Below, piece by piece: positions 1 to 4,819 of a stretch of DNA of 6,691 bases (positions are counted from its first letter, which is position 1; every line of letters starts with the position of its first letter). A model generated the notes under the pieces. It saw only the letters and a list, made by a program, of their open reading frames with translations, had not been told where the DNA came from and searched no databases. The translations under genes and the position numbers were made by a program. This stretch comes from an uncultured Fidelibacterota bacterium (GTDB lineage Bacteria > Fidelibacterota > Marinisomatia > Marinisomatales > TCS55). The DNA lies in NCBI GenBank assembly GCA_913041075.1, contig CAJWGZ010000054.1, positions 1 to 6,691 of the forward strand. Reading direction: 5' to 3'.

Positions 1-1115
1 GTGAGATTTTGTGCCTCATCAATAATGAAAAACACTTTTTGAAAACTACGTCCTCTTATATAGGCTAATGGAGTAATAACTAATTTTTCTTTTTCCAGCA
101 TCTTTGTTAACATACGAGTTCGACCATCTTTTTCTGAAAATTGGTGCCGAATTACTGAAAGATTATCAAATAATGGCTGCATATATGGATCAAGTTTTGA
201 TTTTATGTCGCCTGGCAAGTATCCAATGTCACGATTGCTTAAGGGTACTATGGGCCTAGCTAAATAAATCTGTCTGTATTCCTTTCTTATTTCTAAAGCA
301 GCTGCAAGAGCCAATAGTGTTTTTCCAGTACCTGCCTTACCCGAAAGTGTGATCAATTGTAAGTTCGGGTTAATTAATGCATTTACCGCAAAGGACTGTT
401 CTGCGTTTCTTGGCATTATCCCAAATACTTGCTGCTTGCTGACACGCAATAGTTGTTTTTCTTTGCTTTCATAAGTAGCCAGCGCTGATTTGTGGTTATT
501 TCTTAAAATGAAATTCTCATTTGGATTGGCATCATTGATATCAAAAGTATCATCCAACGCAACACCATTGTTTGAATTATACAAGGCATCTATGAATTCT
601 GTTTCCATACCTTCTATCATTCGTACTCCAGTATAAATTTTTTCTACACTTTCAACTTTATCTGTGGTGTAATCTTGCGCAGGTATACCAAGGGATTTTG
701 CCTTCATTCGCAGATTGGTGTCTTTTGATACGATGATTAATTCTATACCTTTATTATCTTCTTTTAACCACATCGCAACATTCAGAATGCGGTGATCAGG
801 CGTATCTTCAGTGGACAGGGACCCTAGCTCAGGATGCCAATCTTTACCAACTATTACGCGGATTTTCCCCTTGTTTTTGCCAATTGATACGCCGCCTTCA
901 AACAATTGATCTCCAGTTAATTCGTCTAGGATCCTGAGGAAATCGCGGGCATTGAAATGAATTTGTTCGTTACCGCGCTTGAAATTATCTAGTTCTTCCA
1001 GAACTGTAATGGGTATGGCAATATCATTTTCTTCGAAATGAGTTATACAACTGGAGTCATGCAGAATTACATTGGTATCTAGGACAAAGAGCTTAGCGAG
1101 GTTTTTCTTGGGCAT
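1..1115 (-). CDS. phoH: PIN-PhoH family ATPase (PhoH2-type), 3' end cut by window edge
   Basis: Translating the minus strand from ATG at 1115 gives 371 uninterrupted codons running off the left edge. Residues 9-150 form a PIN nuclease-like domain with its acidic residues visible (VLDTN with D13, VLEELD with E41, DTPDHR with D107, VSKDTN with D132). Residues 230-371 form the PhoH P-loop ATPase: Walker A GKAGTGKT at 259-266, ARPIVPLSNRDIGYLPGD at 286-303, the RGRSF segment near 354-358, and Walker B FFIIDEAQN at 362-370. This PIN plus PhoH order is that of PhoH2/YlaK proteins, which in characterised members act as ATP-dependent RNA helicase/ribonucleases. Such proteins are usually about 430-460 residues, so roughly 60-90 C-terminal residues are missing through the window boundary, not through mutation. 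The start has no clear Shine-Dalgarno sequence. The gene is divergent from the reductase at 1451 and nothing links them functionally. The family call is firm; the exact cellular role is not. Confidence 0.95.
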   Translation of the reverse strand, partial: MPKKNLAKLFVLDTNVILHDSSCITHFEENDIAIPITVLEELDNFKRGNEQIHFNARDFLRILDELTGDQLFEGGVSIGKNKGKIRVIVGKDWHPELGSLSTEDTPDHRILNVAMWLKEDNKGIELIIVSKDTNLRMKAKSLGIPAQDYTTDKVESVEKIYTGVRMIEGMETEFIDALYNSNNGVALDDTFDINDANPNENFILRNNHKSALATYESKEKQLLRVSKQQVFGIMPRNAEQSFAVNALINPNLQLITLSGKAGTGKTLLALAAALEIRKEYRQIYLARPIVPLSNRDIGYLPGDIKSKLDPYMQPLFDNLSVIRHQFSEKDGRTRMLTKMLEKEKLVITPLAYIRGRSFQKVFFIIDEAQNL

Positions 1116-1171
1116 TATTATGTTAATCGTACAGGTAAAAACAAACGAATGGATAAATTATCATGATTAAT

Positions 1172-1201
1172 AATATAGTAATTTACTTGAACTTGATTCA
1201 A
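1172..1201 (-). promoter_or_regulatory. Possible sigma70-like promoter for the PIN-PhoH gene
   Basis: On the minus strand TTGAAT (1201-1196) is followed after 18 bases by TATATT (1177-1172). This would start transcription near 1165 and leave a leader of about 50 bases before the ATG at 1115. The match is fair, but the region is very AT-rich, so chance matches are likely. If the host is a Bacteroidota member, its sigma factor prefers a different consensus (TTTG and TAnnTTTG), and I saw no good match to that. Confidence 0.25.
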
Positions 1202-1322
1202 CGGTCACACTATAAACAAACCATAAATCTTAAGTTTTAAGAATAGACTGGAATATGTATCCTTGAAAAACTCTGTTAAAGAGAAGAATATTTTGATATA
1301 TATACATTAATTAATTGAAATA

Positions 1323-1365
1323 GAATGTAAAGGCATTGGCGGATACGTTGCCAAATGCTACATTC
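1323..1365. repeat. 43-base imperfect inverted repeat upstream of the reductase
   Basis: Outer arms GAATGTA (1323-1329) and TACATTC (1359-1365) are perfectly complementary. Inner arms GCATTGGC (1333-1340) and GCCAAATGC (1350-1358) pair over 8 base pairs with one bulged A (1353). The left side also carries a 3-base AAG bulge (1330-1332). The loop is 9 bases (1341-1349), so the stem has 15 base pairs in total. No T-run follows on either strand, so it does not look like an intrinsic terminator. TTGGCG (1336-1341) and TACATT (1359-1364), 17 bases apart on the plus strand, could be a weak promoter inside the repeat, in which case the repeat would be an operator. Alternatives are a structured 5' leader or the relic of a small palindromic repeat family. 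The inverted repeat is seen directly; any role is inferred. Confidence 0.6.
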
Positions 1366-1450
1366 AGCACTAGGGATGAGGTTAGGCATTTATTAATTTT
1401 TGAACAGTTTGATAAAATGATTAAAAACTTGATTTCGCAACAGGTTGTTT

Positions 1451-2302
1451 ATGTTTAAAGAAGATCTACTAAAAAACAAAGTTATCCTTGTTACCGGCGG
1501 AGGTACAGGCCTTGGAAAATCTATGGCAACCCGCTTTGGCGAGCTGGGCGCTAATTTGATTATAGGTAGTAGAAGAGCAGATGTTATCGCAAAAGCGGCG
1601 CAGGAATTAGAGCAAACCGGTGCTGAAGTATTGGGCGTAAAATGTGATGTTCGCCAAATGGATCAAGTAAATGAAATGGTCAGCGCTGCCCTAGATAAAT
1701 TTGGGCGAATTGACATACTATTAAATAATGCAGCTGGCAATTTTATATCTCCAACAGAAATGCTATCAGCGGGTGGATTCAAGGCAGTTGTAGATATTGT
1801 ACTTGTCGGCACATTTAATTGCACGCTTGCAGTTGGTAAAGAAATGATTAAACAAAAAAATGGAAATATATTAAATATAGTTACTACCTATGCCTGGACA
1901 GGCTCCGGTTATGTTATTCCCTCTGCATCTGCAAAAGCAGGAGTGCTGGCAATGACACGTTCTCTGGCAGTAGAGTGGGCAAAATACAATATCCGTTCCA
2001 ATGCTATTGCGCCTGGGCCATTCCCAACAGAAGGAGCATGGAAACGATTAGTCCCCCCAGGTTTAAATATTGAAAAGAAAATGAAAAAACGCGTTCCATT
2101 GAAACGGTTTGGTGAGCACATAGAATTAGCTAACCTTGCTTCCTATTTAATTAGCGATCAAGCCGGTTATATCAATGGAGAAGTTGTAACCATTGATGGC
2201 GGCGAATGGTTAAAAGGTGCCGGACAATTCAATGAGCTTGATAGATTGCCAAAAGCGCTATGGAAAACGATGCAAAAGCTGCGTAAGCGTTCTAAAAAAT
2301 AG
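1451..2302 (+). CDS. SDR oxidoreductase, 2,4-dienoyl-CoA reductase (DECR1/FadH-like)
   Basis: This 283-residue protein is a short-chain dehydrogenase/reductase of the NADPH-dependent 2,4-dienoyl-CoA reductase type. That enzyme reduces dienoyl-CoA intermediates so that unsaturated fatty acids can enter beta-oxidation. It has the Rossmann glycine motif TGGGTGLG (15-22), R41-R42 after the second strand (GSRR) as expected for NADP(H), CDV at 65-67, NNAAGNF (92-98), and the DECR signature TTYAWTGSGYVIPSASAKAG (145-164). By alignment from memory with human DECR1, its N148, Y199, S210 and K214 correspond to N97, Y147, S158 and K162, all present. The usual SDR YxxxK is absent, as is normal for this subfamily. 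The C-terminal tail (GQFNELDRL, KALWKTMQKLRK) also matches DECR1. One oddity is Val119 in place of the usual tetrad Asn. I chose ATG 1451, with AGG six bases upstream, over an in-frame TTG at 1445. The last 11 bases overlap the convergent gene. The reaction assignment is likely but inferred. Confidence 0.9.
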   Translation: MFKEDLLKNKVILVTGGGTGLGKSMATRFGELGANLIIGSRRADVIAKAAQELEQTGAEVLGVKCDVRQMDQVNEMVSAALDKFGRIDILLNNAAGNFISPTEMLSAGGFKAVVDIVLVGTFNCTLAVGKEMIKQKNGNILNIVTTYAWTGSGYVIPSASAKAGVLAMTRSLAVEWAKYNIRSNAIAPGPFPTEGAWKRLVPPGLNIEKKMKKRVPLKRFGEHIELANLASYLISDQAGYINGEVVTIDGGEWLKGAGQFNELDRLPKALWKTMQKLRKRSKK

Positions 2303-2555
2303 TTTTTAAATATTGGGTGATAATATTACCCAATAGTTTGTATAGCAGTATTGTATATGGAATTGCAAAACCAAAAAATAGAAATGGCGTAGTTCGTAAT
2401 TGATCTAGGTAAGGATTCTTTTTTTGAGCGGATTGTATAATATGTTTGAACCCTGCAATTGATAATTGAGCAAGATAACTGGCAACCACGAAAATTAATA
2501 GTATAACAACATGGTCAAGCCAAGTAAGGGAGTTCAGCCATTGTCCAAATTCCAT
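2292..2555 (-). CDS. Small two-span membrane protein of unknown function
   Basis: This is an 87-residue protein I do not recognise. Two hydrophobic segments are clear: about 14-34 (rich in V, I, L and A) and about 56-75 (with FLFFGFAIPY). They are joined by a basic loop (FKHII, QKKNPYLDQLR), which the positive-inside rule places in the cytoplasm, with both ends outside. There is no signal peptidase site, cysteine motif or enzyme motif. Its ATG shares one base with the stop codon of the ROK kinase (TAATG on the minus strand), so it is very probably translated by coupling as the last gene of the Nudix-ROK operon. The kinase's final codons form a small hairpin covering its ribosome-binding region. 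The 3' end overlaps the convergent reductase gene by 11 bases. Clean membrane topology and tight packing argue that it is a real gene. No function can be assigned beyond a membrane location. Confidence 0.75.
   Translation of the reverse strand: MEFGQWLNSLTWLDHVVILLIFVVASYLAQLSIAGFKHIIQSAQKKNPYLDQLRTTPFLFFGFAIPYTILLYKLLGNIITQYLKTIF
2311..2335. terminator. Hairpin at convergent gene ends, possible weak terminator
   Basis: TATTGGGT (2311-2318) and ACCCAATA (2328-2335) are perfect 8-base inverted arms, and further A-T pairs are possible inside the loop. It sits just after the reductase stop and inside the last codons of the 87-residue gene. On the minus strand it is followed by TTTAAAAAC and then six T residues (2299-2294), which is a loose terminator tail. 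On the plus strand only GTTTGTATAG follows. The stem is GC-poor, so efficiency would be modest. It may also be a chance structure constrained by coding sequence. Confidence 0.4.
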
Positions 2556-3442
2556 TAATATTGGCCCAATAAAGCAGCACCAAAAACACCGGCAGAATCA
2601 CCTAATTTATTTGGCAGAATTGGTGTATCGTCCTTATTGCTGAATATGTTTTCTCTTACTGCGGCAATTCCTTCATCATAAAGAAAAGATATATTTGATA
2701 CACCGCCGCCTAGGATTACTGCGTCAGGGTCAACAATATTGATAACATTGGATAGTGCCATGCCAAAATTAGCTAAGTACTCTTTTCTCCATTTTAAATA
2801 TTCCACATTCGGGTTATGTTCAAATGATTCAATTATTTCTTCAAGAGAAAGCGGTTTTCCGCCTAGTTCGACCCAATATTTCTCCAACGAAGGACCGCTT
2901 AAATAGGTTTCCACACAACCCATTTTCCCGCAATAACACTTTCGGCCATTAGGGTATAGTATTTGATGCCCCCATTCTCCAGCAATAAATAACCGCCCAT
3001 GGTGTATACGGCGATTTAATATTAACCCGCCACCGACCCCAGTCCCAATTATTACACCAAACACAATCGCATAGTTTTTCCCTGCTCCCAATAACGCCTC
3101 TGCCATGGCAAAACAGTTTGCATCATTATCAATCGTCACTGAACAATTCAATGCATTTTCAAGATCAGTTTTTATTGGCTTACCAATTAAGCAAACAGTA
3201 TTACTATTCTTTAAGATACCTGTTTCCATATCCAAAGCTCCGGGAGTACAAATACCAATACTGCATTCCTGCTTTGCTTTAGATCTAACTTTTTTCGTTA
3301 AATTGATTATCCTTTCAATGATAGCTTCGTAACCATCCTGTTGGTTTGTAGGTATCCGCGTGCGCTCTACTACTTTATTTGTCGAAGATAATAATATGGC
3401 TTCAATTTTTGTGCCACCAAGATCAATACCAATTCGGTTCAT
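2555..3442 (-). CDS. ROK family sugar kinase (Mak/fructokinase-like)
   Basis: This 295-residue protein is a cytoplasmic ATP-dependent hexose kinase of the ROK family and is of usual length. The N-terminal phosphate-binding motif IDLGGTK spans 6-12. IDNDANC (104-110) carries the catalytic base, Asp107. VIIGTGVGGG (130-139) is the second ATP-site loop. GEWGH (155-159) is followed by C169-Y-C171-G and G175-C176-V-E178, so His159, Cys169, Cys171 and Cys176 form the ROK zinc site. VDPDAVILGGGVSN (237-250) closes the nucleotide pocket. Overall wording, especially VFGVIIGTG, KCYCGKMGCVETYLSG and NIVDPD, resembles E. coli Mak (fructokinase) more than glucokinases, but NagK-like N-acetylglucosamine or other hexose specificity cannot be excluded. 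There is no N-terminal helix-turn-helix, so it is a kinase and not a ROK repressor. It starts one base after the Nudix stop and its stop overlaps the next start, which places it mid-operon. A weak GAG lies about seven bases before the ATG. Confidence 0.93.
   Translation of the reverse strand: MNRIGIDLGGTKIEAILLSSTNKVVERTRIPTNQQDGYEAIIERIINLTKKVRSKAKQECSIGICTPGALDMETGILKNSNTVCLIGKPIKTDLENALNCSVTIDNDANCFAMAEALLGAGKNYAIVFGVIIGTGVGGGLILNRRIHHGRLFIAGEWGHQILYPNGRKCYCGKMGCVETYLSGPSLEKYWVELGGKPLSLEEIIESFEHNPNVEYLKWRKEYLANFGMALSNVINIVDPDAVILGGGVSNISFLYDEGIAAVRENIFSNKDDTPILPNKLGDSAGVFGAALLGQY
2559..2571. promoter_or_regulatory. Hairpin over the ribosome-binding region of the 87-residue gene
   Basis: TATTGG (2559-2564) and CCAATA (2566-2571) form a perfect inverted repeat around a single C. 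On the minus strand it covers roughly bases -4 to -16 before the ATG of the small membrane protein and the last sense codons of the ROK kinase. With one central base the stem would have to open at its middle to form a loop in RNA, so the structure would be short. A ribosome finishing the kinase would melt it, which fits translational coupling. The repeat is seen; the coupling role is inferred. Confidence 0.3.
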
Positions 3443-3443
3443 T

Positions 3444-4076
3444 TTATTTCTCGTTTATGGATTTTATAAGATCTCTAAACTCGGAAAGGATCATGGATGT
3501 AGCACCCCAAACTTGATAGTCATTGAGTTTGAAATACGGGACCTGTACATCATATCCGCGGATATTCCGTTGCTCGGTGGTTCGATTCTCTTTATTGAGA
3601 AGATCTGATATATTAACTGAGAAAATTGTTGCAACTTCTACCGGGTCCGGTTTGGGATCTAGCTTATTAAGAGAATATCCAATAAATGGGTATATCATAA
3701 ATCCTGTAACTGGAACGAATAGAGGAGTAATTGTACCGATAATCGATATGGAAGTTTTATTTATACCGATTTCTTCCTGTGTTTCCCTCAGAGCTGTATC
3801 TATTAATTTTTCATTCCCTTCTTGCGTACCACCAGGTAAAGATATTTGCCCTTTATGATGTTTCAGCTCATCGGTTCGTTTGGTTAAGAAAAAATATATT
3901 TCATTATCTGCTAGGTATAATAATATCAGTACAGCTGCTGGTGTAGAATTAATTTTTGAAAAAGGTAATTCTATAGACTGATCATAAATCACTCGCATTT
4001 TTTGGTGTGACTCTTCACCAGGGAGATCTTTGTTGATCGTGATTTTTAGTTGTGTAATAAAACGTTGAAAATCCAT
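3444..4076 (-). CDS. Nudix hydrolase, CoA pyrophosphatase (NudL/UPF0035) type
   Basis: This 210-residue cytoplasmic hydrolase carries a complete Nudix box at 83-105 (G83, E89, R97-E98, E101-E102, G104), which binds Mg2+ and cleaves a diphosphate linked to another group. Directly before it is the UPF0035-type signature LTKRTDELKHHKGQISLPGG (64-83). This marks the NudL/Pcd1 branch, whose characterised members cleave coenzyme A or its oxidised form to phosphopantetheine and 3',5'-ADP. Length is normal for the branch (about 190-220). It is the first gene of a three-gene minus-strand operon, with its TAA one base before the kinase ATG. The promoter must lie in the 50-base gap shared with the divergent HAD gene. 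No Shine-Dalgarno sequence precedes the ATG. Nudix substrates are hard to predict, so CoA is the best guess from the signature; other nucleoside diphosphate derivatives are possible. Confidence 0.92.
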   Translation of the reverse strand: MDFQRFITQLKITINKDLPGEESHQKMRVIYDQSIELPFSKINSTPAAVLILLYLADNEIYFFLTKRTDELKHHKGQISLPGGTQEGNEKLIDTALRETQEEIGINKTSISIIGTITPLFVPVTGFMIYPFIGYSLNKLDPKPDPVEVATIFSVNISDLLNKENRTTEQRNIRGYDVQVPYFKLNDYQVWGATSMILSEFRDLIKSINEK

Positions 4077-4126
4077 CGTTAAAAGTTATCGCTTTTTATT
4101 TTTTTATACCCCATGTTTGGAATTTA
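4077..4126. promoter_or_regulatory. Short divergent promoter region (Nudix operon / HAD gene)
   Basis: Only 50 bases separate the two divergent start codons, so promoters for both must be packed here or reach into coding sequence. The gap contains a T-rich run (4093-4107) that reads as TATA followed by A-tracts on the minus strand. CATGTTTG (4112-4119) is one mismatch from the Bacteroidota -7 box TAnnTTTG and would give an almost leaderless HAD transcript. GGA at 4119-4121 is a weak ribosome-binding match five bases before the HAD ATG. No firm promoter can be named. Confidence 0.35.
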
Positions 4127-4819
4127 ATGATAGCATTAAAACATATCATTTGGGATTGGAACGGTACAATGCTTGACGATCGTTGGCTGACAATTGCCGC
4201 TATGAACAGTGTATTAGCTAGTCGGAATATGGATGAATTAACAGAAGATCAATACTTGCAATTTTTCACGTTTCCAGTAATAGAATATTATCGACGTTTA
4301 GGATTCGACTTTGAAAAGGAACCATTCTCTGTATCGGGGACAGAGTTTATCAATGAATACAACGCCCGAGCTTTTGAACCACAGTTACATGATGGAATAA
4401 TTGATTTGATCGCTGGACTAAACGAAAATGATGTTTCACATTCAATTCTATCGGCCAGCAGCCAAGAGATCTTAGATAAATTAGTTGAGTACCATAGTAT
4501 TGGCCATTATTTCATAGCTGTATTGGGGCAGGATAATCATTATGCATACGGAAAAATTGAGACGGGTAAAGCGTGGATAAACAAATCGGGAATTGATCCA
4601 AAACACACTTTATTTATTGGAGACACAGAGCATGATCTGGAAGTTGCAAATGCAATTGGTGCCCACTGCGCTTTATTATCCTGGGGCCATACAAGCGTTG
4701 AGCGGTTGGAAAAAAAGGAAGTAAATGTTTTTAATGCTATGTCAGATCTTAAATCTTGGATTAATTCTAGTTTTAATTTACCAGCTGACAGAATGTGTGG
4801 TCCCCATTCCAGGCCCTAG
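4127..4819 (+). CDS. HAD family hydrolase (phosphoglycolate phosphatase-like)
   Basis: This 230-residue cytoplasmic protein is a HAD phosphatase of the Gph-like group with an alpha-helical cap. Motif I is IIWDWNGTMLDD (7-18), with nucleophile Asp10. Motif II is SILSAS, with Ser109. Lys143 in YGKIETGK is the likely motif III lysine. Motif IV is LFIGDTEHD (162-170), with Asp166 and Asp170. Residues about 20-90 form the cap that selects the substrate. The +2 residue after the nucleophile is Asn12, where most HAD phosphatases have an acid/base Asp. From memory, the DWNGT form recurs in a recognisable HAD branch, so the change is probably ancestral and not damage. The start is ATG 4127; an upstream ATG at 4113 ends after four codons at the same point. 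The last 14 codons (from about residue 218) overlap the convergent M14 gene and look like a non-conserved tail. It is divergent from the Nudix operon. The substrate is unknown. Confidence 0.9.
   Translation: MIALKHIIWDWNGTMLDDRWLTIAAMNSVLASRNMDELTEDQYLQFFTFPVIEYYRRLGFDFEKEPFSVSGTEFINEYNARAFEPQLHDGIIDLIAGLNENDVSHSILSASSQEILDKLVEYHSIGHYFIAVLGQDNHYAYGKIETGKAWINKSGIDPKHTLFIGDTEHDLEVANAIGAHCALLSWGHTSVERLEKKEVNVFNAMSDLKSWINSSFNLPADRMCGPHSRP

Larger units (their letters stand above)
1116..1450. other. Divergent intergenic region between PhoH and reductase genes
   Basis: This stretch has no convincing reading frame or RNA gene. It is very AT-rich and must hold the promoters of both flanking divergent genes. 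Structured elements seen in it are the long inverted repeat at 1323-1365 and two short ones: TTGAA/TTCAA at 1187-1201, and TCTTAA/TTAAGA at 1228-1242 with a 3-base spacer. A weak TAAAAT box at 1413-1418 could serve the reductase gene, with a leader of about 25-30 bases. Neither short repeat is strong enough to name. Confidence 0.6.

Noticed and set aside
1445..1450. TTG at 1445 as the start of the reductase gene
   Set aside because: ATG at 1451 is in the same frame, has AGG six bases upstream, and gives an N-terminus that fits the family; TTG adds only two residues.
1889..1936. Reductase suspected to be inactive because YxxxK is missing
   Set aside because: DECR-type reductases use a Tyr 15 residues before the Lys plus a Ser at the classical Tyr position; Y147, S158 and K162 match this pattern.
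3105..3332. Plus-strand open frame of 75 codons inside the ROK kinase
   Set aside because: It is antisense to a well-conserved gene, encodes no recognisable motif and has no ribosome-binding site; the same holds for 3360-3608, 3523-3858, 5112-5303, 6244-6462 and minus 1909-2121.
2555..3442. ROK protein as a transcriptional repressor
   Set aside because: It starts directly with the DLGGTK phosphate motif and has no N-terminal helix-turn-helix.
4113..4127. Four-codon frame (MFGI) ending at a TAATG junction with the HAD start
   Set aside because: It resembles a leader peptide with coupling, but four codons in an AT-rich gap arise easily by chance and there is no attenuator structure after it.
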